Positions 32,038-41,500 of a stretch of 64,000 nt of DNA are shown piece by piece. The stretch covers positions 1 to 64,000 of the forward strand of contig CAZTZE010000020.1 of the NCBI GenBank assembly GCA_964618215.1, given 5' to 3'. The stretch's first letter is position 1. Each line of letters opens with the position of its first letter. The DNA is from CG2-30-58-95 sp964618215. GTDB taxonomy: Bacteria; Chloroflexota; Anaerolineae; Anaerolineales; Villigracilaceae. Below the pieces are notes generated by a model, which did no database searches, was not told the DNA's origin, and saw nothing but the letters and a program-made list of their open reading frames with translations. The position numbers and the translations under genes were made by a program.

Positions 32038-32868
32038 ATGAGCAATCTTGTTTCTCTTGTCTGTCCTTCGTGTGGTGGAAAACTTAAGGTATCGCCCAAT
32101 GCGACTGTTTTGAAATGCCAGCATTGCGGCAATGAACATATGGTCAAGCATGAGGCGGGTACGATCATGCTGGAGGCTTACGCCCGCTGTCCCCAATGCG
32201 GACGAAATGACAAGGTCGAAAAAATCACAGCCATCATCGCCAGCCAAACCCAGGAGATTTCAGGCACCGAGCAAAAAACCGAGGTGGTTACCAATCTGCA
32301 GGGTCAGCAGCAGGTTGTTGTGCGGGAGGTGCCTTATGCGCGCAAGCAAGTGTCTCTCCTTGGGCAGAGCCTGGCTGCTCCGGCTGAACCGAAATATCCG
32401 CCCCTGCCTTCCCAGCCCAACATGGAAAATCCCGGCGCGGGTTGGGGAACGCTGCTTATCCTCGGGAGTATGGTAGTGCTGTTGGGATCCCTGTGTTGGA
32501 CAGTTTCAACGGTGTCGCCACTGGTAAATTACTGGAATTACGGTTCTGTTCCCCAGAATGTTCTGATGAATATTTTAATGTCAGCGGCTCTTGGCTGCGG
32601 TGTATTTTTGGTTTGCGCTGCCCTGATCGCACTGGGTGTTCTTTTGATCGTCCGGGCGAATCGCTCTAAAAAGGCAAAACTGTCCGCCTTCCGGCAAAAA
32701 GTGGAAGAGGCCAACCTGGAACGCCAACGCATCCGCCAGGCGTGGGAGCGGGCCATGCAGCGCTGGAACCAACTATACTACTGCACTCGCGATGATTGCG
32801 TCTTCATCCCCGGCGAGGGGGCTTCCGCGCAGGTCGCCCAGTTGAAAGAGCATCTCTATCGCCAGTAG
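32038..32868 (+). CDS. zinc-ribbon membrane protein
   Basis: A 276-aa protein with zinc-ribbon Cys pairs at the N terminus (CPSCGG with CQHCG, then CPQCG), two membrane helices (about residues 138-157 and 183-206) and a charged helical tail with YYCTRDDCVFIPGEG. The overall plan resembles small membrane sensors of unknown role in Chloroflexota. It is divergent from the ZIP transporter, which is suggestive but not proof of a link with metal. Confidence 0.7.
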   Translation: MSNLVSLVCPSCGGKLKVSPNATVLKCQHCGNEHMVKHEAGTIMLEAYARCPQCGRNDKVEKITAIIASQTQEISGTEQKTEVVTNLQGQQQVVVREVPYARKQVSLLGQSLAAPAEPKYPPLPSQPNMENPGAGWGTLLILGSMVVLLGSLCWTVSTVSPLVNYWNYGSVPQNVLMNILMSAALGCGVFLVCAALIALGVLLIVRANRSKKAKLSAFRQKVEEANLERQRIRQAWERAMQRWNQLYYCTRDDCVFIPGEGASAQVAQLKEHLYRQ

Positions 32869-32921
32869 AACTCCCACAAAGGGTCGGATGCTTTTACGGC
32901 TTTTTCGATTTAGGATGCGCT

Positions 32922-32995
32922 CTCCCTGGCCTAGCCCGCCAGGGCAGGTTTGCGTATCCGGCGACGTTAGTCTTTCCTGGCCGAAGGCCAGGGAG
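32922..32995. repeat. inverted repeat with gccgaaggcc core
   Basis: ctccctggcc (32922-32931) and its complement ggccagggag (32986-32995), with a second hairpin cctggccgaaggccagg on the right. A related ctccctggcc occurs near 44456. It lies in the gap 32869-33073, which has no gene. Confidence 0.65.
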
Positions 32996-33073
32996 AACGT
33001 TGCCTAATCAAGACAGCATAAATTCATCGTAAATTCTAAAACCTTGAATCACCACATACTGAAAGGAGATCTT

Positions 33074-34048
33074 ATGTCCGAGAACCAACTTCTCTACCTC
33101 TCCCGCGCCGACGTGGAAAAAGTCAGCCTGGACATGCACACCATCATTGAACTGCTCGAAAAGGCTTTCCTCGATAAAGGGCAGGGTAAGGTCGAGATGC
33201 CGCCCAAGCCCGGCGTGCATACCATGCCGGATGCCTTCATCCATGCCATGCCAGCCTATATCCCCTCCATGCGCTCAGCGGGCATCAAGTGGGTCAGCGG
33301 TTATCCTGAGAACTTCAAGCGCAATCTGCCATACATTACTGGCCTGCTCATCCTCAACGATGTCGAGACCGGCATCCCGTTGGCCGTGATGGACTGCACC
33401 TGGATCACTGCCATGCGCACCGGAGCGGCGTCGGGGCTTTCGGCCAAGTACCTGGCGCGTCCGAACAGCAAAGTGGCCGGCATCCTGGCCTGCGGCGTGC
33501 AGGGACGAACGAACCTGGAAGCGCTGGCCTGCCTGTTCCCGCTCGAGCGCGTCTACGCCTATGACATCCTGCCCGAAGCGCAGGAGAGATACATTGCCGA
33601 GATGCGGGCAAAGTACAAGTTCGAGATCATCGGCGTCAAGCAGCCGAAGCAGGCCGTGGTCGAATCGGACCTGGTCGTGACCTCCGGCCCGATCCTCAAG
33701 CACCCGACGCCCACCATCGAAAAGGGTTGGCTCAAGCCCGGCGCGTTCGGTTCCGCCGTGGACTTCGACTCGTATTGGGGCGGCGGCGCGCTGGCGCAGA
33801 TGGATCGCATCAGCACCGACGATCATGCCCAATTCCAGTACTACAAGTCCGTGGGTTACTTCCAGCAGACGCCCGACCCGTACGCAGATTTGGGCGAGAT
33901 GGCGGCCGGACTCAAGCCTGGTCGCCAAAACGACAAGGAACGGACTCTCGCCATCAACCTCGGCCTGGCCATGGACGATATGGCCGTCGCGCCAGAGATT
34001 TATCGCAGGGCGCGTGAGAAGGACATCGGCGTTTGGTTGCCGCTGTAA
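33074..34048 (+). CDS. ornithine cyclodeaminase / mu-crystallin family protein
   Basis: A 324-aa NAD(P)-dependent enzyme of the OCD/mu-crystallin family. The family core is visible: VSGYPENF, LILNDVETGIPLAVMD, ITAMRTGAASGLSAKYLA and the nucleotide-binding part GILACGVQGRTNLEAL. Members act as ornithine cyclodeaminases, imine reductases or amino acid dehydrogenases, and the substrate cannot be assigned from sequence. The ATG at 33074 follows aaaggag. Confidence 0.85.
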   Translation: MSENQLLYLSRADVEKVSLDMHTIIELLEKAFLDKGQGKVEMPPKPGVHTMPDAFIHAMPAYIPSMRSAGIKWVSGYPENFKRNLPYITGLLILNDVETGIPLAVMDCTWITAMRTGAASGLSAKYLARPNSKVAGILACGVQGRTNLEALACLFPLERVYAYDILPEAQERYIAEMRAKYKFEIIGVKQPKQAVVESDLVVTSGPILKHPTPTIEKGWLKPGAFGSAVDFDSYWGGGALAQMDRISTDDHAQFQYYKSVGYFQQTPDPYADLGEMAAGLKPGRQNDKERTLAINLGLAMDDMAVAPEIYRRAREKDIGVWLPL

Positions 34049-34067
34049 TCGAGGGGAAATTGGTATT

Positions 34068-34940
34068 ATGACAACCCACCATAACCGCTGGACGATGGCG
34101 CGCAGTTTGCTGACCATCCTCCTGTCCGTCATCTTCTCTGCCTGCAACCTGCCCTCGTCTGCGACCCCCACCTTGAGCGCGGATGCCGTCGCGACCGTTG
34201 TCGCCGCCACCATGCAGGCGCGGACGCCGTCCGCCTCCCCGACCGTCATACCGACATTGGCTGCTACACCCACGCTGGCATCTACCGCGACCCTCACAGC
34301 GACGCAGGTTTCGGGCAAAGTCTGTTATCCAGGCGGGATAGCCACAGACCTGAAGGCCTATTTCCAGAATACCATTACTAACCAAGCTGTCGAGCTGCCC
34401 ATTGCGGCCGGTTCGGCGCAGTATTCTGTCGAATTGACACCCGCCACCTACATCGCCTACGCCTGGGTGACGGATTTCTCCATCGGCGGCTCGTATTCGG
34501 CTTGCGGGCAGACGTCCGGCTGCGGCGACGCCACGCCCAAGTCGTTCACCGTCGCTCCCGGGCAGCAAGTCACGGGTATTGACCTGTGCGACTGGTCGCA
34601 TGGCCCGTTCGACGTGCCGTACCCGCCCGGTTTCCAGCCGACGGCCAGGCTTGGCATCGTTGCGGGCAGCATCAGCGGGTATCCGTATGGGAATTTACCC
34701 CAACTGACAGTCGTCGCCTTCAGCCAGGATACGCCCTACTGGTACTGGGCGGGGACAGCCGCCGGGCAGGCTTTTTACGCGATCACCGACCTGCCGCCGG
34801 GCGATTATCAAATCGTTGCCTACGATGACGCCGGCCACGCCGGCGGTTCACCGGTGATCGTGACGGTCATTGCCGGGCAAACTACCACTGCGGATATCAG
34901 CGATTGGAACGGCTCGTATCCGGCAAATCCGTTAGAATAA
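34068..34940 (+). CDS. lipoprotein of unknown function
   Basis: A 290-aa secreted lipoprotein. The signal LLTILLSVIFSAC ends with a lipobox Cys near residue 26, followed by a Thr/Ala/Ser/Pro-rich linker (to about 80) and two beta-rich stretches that each contain a conserved-looking pattern (YSVELTPATYIAYAW and FYAITDLPPGDYQIVAYD), resembling repeated carboxypeptidase-regulatory-like folds. Several Cys may form disulfides. It starts 19 nt after the OCD-family gene. Confidence 0.7.
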   Translation: MTTHHNRWTMARSLLTILLSVIFSACNLPSSATPTLSADAVATVVAATMQARTPSASPTVIPTLAATPTLASTATLTATQVSGKVCYPGGIATDLKAYFQNTITNQAVELPIAAGSAQYSVELTPATYIAYAWVTDFSIGGSYSACGQTSGCGDATPKSFTVAPGQQVTGIDLCDWSHGPFDVPYPPGFQPTARLGIVAGSISGYPYGNLPQLTVVAFSQDTPYWYWAGTAAGQAFYAITDLPPGDYQIVAYDDAGHAGGSPVIVTVIAGQTTTADISDWNGSYPANPLE

Positions 34941-34945
34941 CCGGC

Positions 34946-34998
34946 ATAAATCGTCAATCTGAAATCGCAAATTGTAAATCGTCAATCGTAAATCGAAA
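34946..34998. repeat. word-repeat spacer (aaatcgtcaat)
   Basis: The words aaatcgtcaatc, gaaatcgc, aaattgt, aaatcgtcaatcg, aaatcg fill the gap up to the uvrB ATG. No ribosome-binding site is visible in it. Confidence 0.7.
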
Positions 34999-37041
34999 AT
35001 GGACTTCAAACTTCAGGCCCCCTTCCAACCGACCGGCGACCAACCGGAGGCCATCCGTCAGCTTGTGGACGGCGTCCGGCGCGGACTCAGGCACCAGGTC
35101 CTGCTCGGCGCGACCGGCACCGGTAAAACGTACACCATCGCCTCGCTCATCCAGCAGGTGCAAAAACCGGCGCTCATCATGGCGCACAACAAGACGCTGG
35201 CGGCGCAATTGTACGCCGAGTTCCACGAATTCTTCCCCGAAAACGCCGTCTCCTACTTTGTTTCATACTATGATTATTTCCAACCTGAGGCCTATATTCC
35301 CCGCCAGGATTTATACATCGAGAAAGAGACCGAGATCAACGAGGAGATCGAACGCCTGCGGCTGGCAGCCACCACCGCGCTGATGTCGCGGCGGGATGTC
35401 ATCATCGTCGCCTCTGTCTCGTGCATCTATGGTTTGGGTTCACCCGAAGAGTACGGCAAGGGCGTGGTGAACTTGAAGGTGGGGCAGATCTACCGGCGCA
35501 ACGCGCTCATCCGGCAACTGGTGGACGGACAGTACCAGCGAAATGACATGGAACTGCGTCCCGGGACCTTCCGCGTGCGCGGCGACACGCTGGAGATCAT
35601 CCCCGCCTACGAGGACAAGCGCGGCTTCCGCATCACCTTCTTCGGCGACGAGGTCGAGCGGCTGATGGAGTTCGTCCCGCTGACCGGCGAGATCCTGGCC
35701 GAACCTGACAACGCCGCCATTTACCCCGCCAAGCATTACCTGGCCGATGAAGACCGGTTGAAGGAATCCATCGCCAACATCGAAAAGGAATTGGAAGAAC
35801 GCGTCGCCTACTTCAAGGCCAACGAAAAACTGCTCGAAGCCCAGCGCATCGAACAGCGCACACGTTACGACCTGGAAATGCTCAAGGAAGTGGGCTACTG
35901 CTCCGGCATCGAGAACTACTCGCGGCAACTGGACCGCCGCGCGCCCGGCACACATCCCTGGACGTTGATTGACTTCCTGCCCAGCGACTACCTGCTGGTG
36001 ATTGACGAATCACACATGAGCGTGCCGCAGATCAACGGCATGTACAAAGGCGACCGCTCGCGCAAGGAGACGCTGGTAGAGTACGGTTTCCGCCTGCCCT
36101 CCGCGCTGGACAACCGCCCGCTCAAGTTCGCCGAATTCGAGCAGGTGATGGGTTACACCATCTACACATCCGCCACGCCCGGCCCGTACGAGATGAAAAG
36201 GGCGGATCAGGTTGTCGAGCAGATCATCCGCCCGACCGGGCTGGTGGACCCGCAGATCGAAGTCCGCCCGGTGAAGGGCCAGATTGACGACCTGGTCAAG
36301 GAGATCAGGTCACGGGTCGAGGTGGGGCAGCGGGTTCTCGTCACCACGCTGACTAAGCGCATGGCCGAAGACCTGGCCGATTACCTGATGGAGCTGGGTA
36401 TCAAGGTGCATTACCTGCACTCGGAAGTGGAGACGTTGGAGCGCATCGGCATCCTGCGCGACCTGCGCCTGGGCGTGTTCGACGTGGTGGTGGGCATCAA
36501 CCTGCTGCGCGAAGGACTCGACCTGCCCGAAGTTTCCCTGGTGGCGATCCTGGACGCGGACAAGGAAGGCTTCCTGCGCTCGGGCACGGCGCTCATCCAG
36601 ACCACCGGCCGCGCCGCCCGCCACGTGGACGGACGGGTGATCATGTACGCCGACCGCGTCACCGACTCGATGAAACGGGCGATTGACGAGACCAACCGCC
36701 GCCGCACCAAGCAGGTCAGGTTCAACCAGGAACACGGCATCACGCCGGTCAGCATCCACAAGGCGATCCGCGACCTGACCGATTCGTTCTCGGTCAAGGC
36801 GGTGGCCGAGATGAAGGGCGAGTACAAGACCAGGCGCGGCGAGGCAGCCACCTCACGCAACGAACTCCAGCGCGTGATCGCCGAACTGGAAAAGGAAATG
36901 AAAGCCGCGGCCAAGAACCTGGAATTCGAGAAGGCGGCTGCCATGCGGGATGAGATGTATGAGTTGAAGGGGATTTTGGCCGATGACGCGAGTTTGAAGC
37001 CGTGGGAGAGGATCAAGTTGTTGGCAGGGGAGGGGCAGTGA
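34999..37041 (+). CDS. uvrB: excinuclease ABC subunit B
   Basis: A 680-aa UvrB of nucleotide excision repair. Walker A GATGTGKTYTIASL, the beta-hairpin region YYDYFQPEAYIPRQD, helicase motifs ending with the arginine finger TGRAARH, and the C-terminal UVR domain (NLEFEKAAAMRDEMYEL) that contacts UvrC are all present. The length is normal. It starts right after a word-repeat spacer without a clear ribosome-binding site. Confidence 0.97.
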   Translation: MDFKLQAPFQPTGDQPEAIRQLVDGVRRGLRHQVLLGATGTGKTYTIASLIQQVQKPALIMAHNKTLAAQLYAEFHEFFPENAVSYFVSYYDYFQPEAYIPRQDLYIEKETEINEEIERLRLAATTALMSRRDVIIVASVSCIYGLGSPEEYGKGVVNLKVGQIYRRNALIRQLVDGQYQRNDMELRPGTFRVRGDTLEIIPAYEDKRGFRITFFGDEVERLMEFVPLTGEILAEPDNAAIYPAKHYLADEDRLKESIANIEKELEERVAYFKANEKLLEAQRIEQRTRYDLEMLKEVGYCSGIENYSRQLDRRAPGTHPWTLIDFLPSDYLLVIDESHMSVPQINGMYKGDRSRKETLVEYGFRLPSALDNRPLKFAEFEQVMGYTIYTSATPGPYEMKRADQVVEQIIRPTGLVDPQIEVRPVKGQIDDLVKEIRSRVEVGQRVLVTTLTKRMAEDLADYLMELGIKVHYLHSEVETLERIGILRDLRLGVFDVVVGINLLREGLDLPEVSLVAILDADKEGFLRSGTALIQTTGRAARHVDGRVIMYADRVTDSMKRAIDETNRRRTKQVRFNQEHGITPVSIHKAIRDLTDSFSVKAVAEMKGEYKTRRGEAATSRNELQRVIAELEKEMKAAAKNLEFEKAAAMRDEMYELKGILADDASLKPWERIKLLAGEGQ

Positions 37042-37190
37042 TCAGTTTTCAGTGAACAGTAATCAGTGATCAGTTTTCAGTGTTCACCTGTGCCTGCGGC
37101 ACGGTGCAGGCAGTGATCAGTGGGGGCGATCCGTCTGGGTCCGCCAGGCGCGGATGAGACACTTCGACAAGCTCAGTGCATCGCATGTCA
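37040..37190. repeat. repeat-rich gap after uvrB
   Basis: tgatcagt, ttttcagt, gaacagt and aatcagt words (37040-37087) are followed by a small gtgcctgcggcac hairpin and by cttcgacaagctcagtgc (near 37161), a sequence of a kind dispersed in many environmental genomes. No gene is seen. Confidence 0.6.
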
Positions 37191-37219
37191 GGTTTGTAAA
37201 TCGCCACCCCATTTTTTGA

Positions 37220-37741
37220 TTACTCCTCATTCGCTTCCAATGTTTCCAAATCGTCCCATTTTCGATGGCGTATGGATTCCAATCTTTCGCTCGACCAGCC
37301 CATCACTTCGCGCAGGAACGTGCCAGAGATCAGAACTTTCAGGCGGCGGCGTAATTCGGCGGTTGTTTCGTCTTCAACCGTCAAGTCCTTATCCTCGCTT
37401 ACCAGGAAATCCGCTTTTGCCGAGATCGCCGCCAGCGCAATCGCGACGTCGCTTAGATCTCGAACAAGATTCTGGTTCGCGTCAATTTCCTCCTGCGTTG
37501 GGTCAGGCACAAGTTCGTATTCGGCTTCTTGCAGGAATTTTTCAAAACGGGGCAAATGTCGAGGAAAACGCTCTCGCATGTGTTCCCGCGCTTGCTTGAT
37601 AACGAGAGGGCAGAGCATTAATTGGTAATCGCCATCGAGCGCGTGTTGCAACACTTCATAGGGCCAACGCGGGAACGCGTTGCCTGATAATAATATGTTG
37701 GTGTCAATGAACACACGCGGCTTGTCAGGCTGGTCTGCCAT
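37220..37741 (-). CDS. PIN-domain toxin (VapC-like)
   Basis: A 173-aa PIN-fold nuclease. The first acidic site is FIDTNILLSG (near residue 12), a middle acidic cluster is in VRDLSDVAIALAA and the later one is FLVSEDKDLTVED; these coordinate Mg for RNA cleavage. It follows and overlaps the antitoxin by 17 nt, typical of toxin-antitoxin pairs. The antitoxin is of Phd/YefM type. Confidence 0.82.
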   Translation of the reverse strand: MADQPDKPRVFIDTNILLSGNAFPRWPYEVLQHALDGDYQLMLCPLVIKQAREHMRERFPRHLPRFEKFLQEAEYELVPDPTQEEIDANQNLVRDLSDVAIALAAISAKADFLVSEDKDLTVEDETTAELRRRLKVLISGTFLREVMGWSSERLESIRHRKWDDLETLEANEE

Positions 37742-38048
37742 ATTGCTCGCTGAAGACTCTGCGTTTGGTTTTCTCCAGGTCAGCCATGAATTCTTCCTCG
37801 GTCATGCCGAGTTTTTCAACCTCCCGCCCTAAATTGTGCGAGAGATCATAAAACGCGGACTTGGCCCGCCGACGCGCGGTCAGTTTATCGTACTCCGCCA
37901 TGGAGAGAATGACTGCGACGGGCGCGCCGCTGCTCTCGATGACCGTGTGCTCGCGCTTCTGGCGAAGCCTGCGCACGACCACACTAAAGTTGCGCCGCAA
38001 TTCGGTGGCCGTGATGGTCCTTTGACTGCCGTTATAGTGTCTTGCCAT
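37725..38048 (-). CDS. Phd/YefM-type antitoxin
   Basis: A 107-aa protein with the N-terminal Phd fold (ITATELRRNFSVVVRRL, then VIESSGAPVAVILSMAEYDKL) that binds DNA, and an acidic C-terminal tail (GMTEEEFMADLEKT) that would wrap the toxin. It is the upstream partner of the PIN toxin. Confidence 0.8.
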   Translation of the reverse strand: MARHYNGSQRTITATELRRNFSVVVRRLRQKREHTVIESSGAPVAVILSMAEYDKLTARRRAKSAFYDLSHNLGREVEKLGMTEEEFMADLEKTKRRVFSEQYGRPA

Positions 38049-38069
38049 ATTTACCTCCGAGGTTCTTTC

Positions 38070-38225
38070 CTAATTGTACCTCACACCCTCCGCTGCCTTG
38101 CGGACCTCTTTCAAAATTCCCTCCGGATCGCATTTGACCAATTCATCGAACAACCTCACCACAGACTTGACCACCCCCGCGTGCGGGGCGAGTTTGCGCG
38201 CCGCGCGAAAGGTTTCGATTGTAAA
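38070..38225 (-). pseudogene. remnant of a second TIR/TPR gene (3' end)
   Basis: The last about 50 codons here (ending KEVRKAAEGV plus three residues) closely match the C terminus of the big STAND protein, where ETFRKARKIAPHAGVVKSV and LFDELVKCD recur with small changes. The DNA is also clearly similar. No start or upstream part remains before the dodecin gene, so this is a duplicated and decayed end. Confidence 0.8.
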
Positions 38226-38253
38226 ACTCACGCCCCCTTGATCGGACGGAAGA

Positions 38254-38469
38254 TTATTCGCTACCTTCGTATTTAAACGAAACCTTGACCTTGGCGCGGT
38301 AGGCAGTGATCTTCCCGTCGTCAAGAACCATGTCCAGTTCGACGACTTCGGCGACTCGCAAATCGCGCAGGGATTTGGCGGCGCGCTCCACTGCCGCTGC
38401 CGCGGCTCTCTCCCATGATTCCGTGCTGGTGCCAACTAACTCGATGATTTTGTATACACTGTCTGCCAT
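38254..38469 (-). CDS. dodecin (flavin-binding)
   Basis: A 71-aa dodecin: VYKIIELVGTSTESWERAAA, then RAAKSLRDLRVAEVVELD and a final strand YRAKVKVSFKYE. Dodecins assemble into 12-mers that store or buffer flavins and sometimes CoA. It lies between the toxin-antitoxin pair and the TIR protein, and is not itself known as a defence gene. Confidence 0.93.
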   Translation of the reverse strand: MADSVYKIIELVGTSTESWERAAAAAVERAAKSLRDLRVAEVVELDMVLDDGKITAYRAKVKVSFKYEGSE

Positions 38470-38542
38470 GGTATATCTCCTTTTGTCACTTGACTGATGT
38501 TATGTCCAATATACAACATTTAACAGCACAGCACAATCGCTT

Positions 38543-41500
38543 TTATTCAACACCCTCCGCCGCCTCGCGTACTTTCTTCAGCAACCGCTCCTCATCGCAT
38601 TTGACCAATTCATCGAACAACCGCAACACGGACTTGACCACCCCCGCATGTGGCGCAATCTTCCGCGCTTTTCTAAACGTCTCCATCGCCTCAGCAACAA
38701 CCTCATCCCTCTCTCGTTCACCACTTCCCACTTCCCACTCACCACTTACCACTTTTCCACACAACGCCAACCCCTTCGCATCCAGTGCGGAGTAAAAATC
38801 GGGCGTTTTAGCAAGGATTTCATCCGCCTGCGCGATGGACTTGGCAAAAGCCTCTTGCGCGGTTTCCCTTTCCCCTTGCCGCAGGGCGATGATTCCGTGC
38901 AGGGCGGTTGCATTGTGATTGTATTGTGGCACATCATATTGGAGCGCGGCTTCGATCATGGCGCGAGCGTTGACTAAATCATTTTGGATCAAGTGTGCTT
39001 GCGCTATTGCCCATCGTCCTTCAATTTGCACATCTGTACGTGAAATTTCGTCTGCAATCTGAATTGCTTGCAAAATGACTTCAATAGCCTGTTTGTATTC
39101 TCCCAAATTCAATAAAGCAAGTCCAGTGTTTTCATAATCAGCACTTTCGCCACTACGGTCGCCAATCTCGCGGTCAATAACCAATGCCTGTTCATAGAAT
39201 TCGATGGCTTTGCGCGCATCGCCCAAATCGGCGTAGCGATTCCCAAGGTTGCCGAGAGCAGTCCCTTCGCCTCTGCGGTCGCCAATCTCACGGGCAATGA
39301 CCAATGCCTGTTCATAAAATTCGATGGCTTTGCGCGCCTCGCCCAAAGCGGCATAATAATTACCTAACCTGGATAACGAATTGCTTTCACCTGGCCTATC
39401 ACTAATTTCACGTTTAATTCTTAATGACTGTTCATCGAATTCAATGGCTTTGTGTGCATCGCCCAAACCGATGTAGGCACCGCCAAGGTTGCCGAGAGCG
39501 TTGGCTTGTTGTTGCTTGTCGCTGATTTCTTGAGCAATAGTTAATTGTTTTTCATAATGCTCAATGGCTTTGCGTGCATCGCCCAAACTGACGTAAGCAC
39601 CACCAAGGTTGCCGAGGAATGCGCCTTCCCAACTGTGGTCTTTGGCTTCGCGCGCGGTTTCCAAGCCTTGCTGGTAAAAGTCAATAGACTCTTTGACTTT
39701 GCCTGTGCTGTAATGTGAAAAGCCCAACCCGTTGAAATTGCCCATGCGTAAATTTTTATCTGTGATTTTATCTTTCACGCGCAGGTGCAGTTCGATGATC
39801 AAGCGATAATGACCCCACAGGAGCAGGTAATCAAAATCAATGCCCTTAAGCACACTACATGCCGTATCATAATCACCCGCTTCACAACGCAATTCAAATT
39901 CCGCCAGTTGCGCGCTTAGGTCTTCCAGTTTTTTCCATTCCGCACGCGGCTTGCGGGCTTGGGCGAAGTAATCCGCGGCGCGGTCAAGCAAACCATAGCG
40001 TGTAAAGTCTGTGCGTGATTTTCGAAAACTTCTGAAAAGGTTTCCCGAATCTATATCAATGCTAAGATTGGGCACTTCTTCGTTGTCTTTCTCAATTGCT
40101 TCTTCGGTGTCCTCAATTTGCTGTTCATCAAAATCAGTTTCTTCGACTTCGAAATCAGGCCTTTCAAGTTCTTCAAGCGTCTTTTCACCATCGGGAATAA
40201 TACTCAATGCATATTCCCGATCAGCAGGATGTAAATAATATCTCCCTGCCTCGCGGCGGGCGAAGTGCATGTTCACCAAGCGATTAAGCGCCAGCGCGCT
40301 GTCAATGCTGGGCAAATGCGGCTGTAACAGGTAATCAATCGCGGCGGGGCTGACGGGTCGGTTGTACACTGCCAGCGCCTGCATCACTTTTTGCGCGCTG
40401 GGGTCAAGGCGGTTGAAGGCTTCACCCACCAGTTTCTCAACCACTTCTTTGGGTAGTTTGATCTCCAGCAGTTCTTCGAGTGTGGTGTAACGGTCCACCG
40501 AGAGGATGGCGTACAATGCCTCAAGCGCACGCGGGTAGCCGCGCGTCTTTTTGCGGGCTTTGTTGAGCAACGCATCGGGCGCGGTCTTGAGTCCCACGCG
40601 CCCGTCGGAGTCCATTCCGCGCAGGACGTTTTCCGCGTAAGGTGATTCGAGGCCTTCGTCAAGGTTCAGGGTATGCTGCCTGCCCGGCTCGCACAACGCC
40701 AGGTCGCGCGGCGCGATGCGCGTGGTGATGACTGCTTTCACGGCATGGTGCGGTGCGCATAGCAGGGCGTTCAGCGCGTCGCTCAATTCGCTGTCACGCA
40801 GGCTCAGGCTTTCGGGGTCAACCAGGTTTTCAAAGTTATCCAACAGCAGGATCACACGCCCGCCGGGGAAGGCATCCAACAGTGCGCGCATTTTATCGCC
40901 TGTGGATGTCTTCGGATCTTTATACAACCCCTCCAGCGACTCGGCGGTCTCCTTCGACAGGAGTTTGCTCAAATCCGCGAAGATGTTCGCAAAGTTGACC
41001 CTGTGACTGCCCGTCTCGCTCAAATAGACGATCCCGTCCACCTTCATCTCGCCGAGGTCATCGGGAAGCACGCCTCTTTCCAGGCCTTTGAGCAAGCGGC
41101 AGACCATGGCGGTTTTTCCTACGCCAGCGCGTCCAACGATGGTCAGCAGGCGTTGCGCGTCGTTATTGAGGAATTTTACGATCTCCTGTTCATCGAAATA
41201 GCGATCCTGGAAATAGGTCGGCGCGATGCCTGGCGGCGGGTTGATGAATTTGGTCGTTGTCTTCGCCGCGGCGGGTTTCTCGGGCTGGCGCTCGCGTTCC
41301 AGTCCCGCTTCGATGTTCTTCTGAGTCTGCTCTTGCGCGGCCTGGGGATTGGCGGCGATCTTTTCTTGAACCCGGATTTGAGCTTTCAGTTCTTCGATTT
41401 CGGATTTGATGCGCGGCTGGTCTTCCTCTTTAGCGCGGCGCAGGTCGCGGTTGGCATCCGCGAGGCGGTGTTTCAATTCTTCGAGTTGACCTTCGGGGGA

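Noticed and set aside
38226..38435. N-terminal part of a 121-codon frame running into the STAND remnant
   Set aside because: It overlaps dodecin in another frame; only the last 50 codons match the STAND end.
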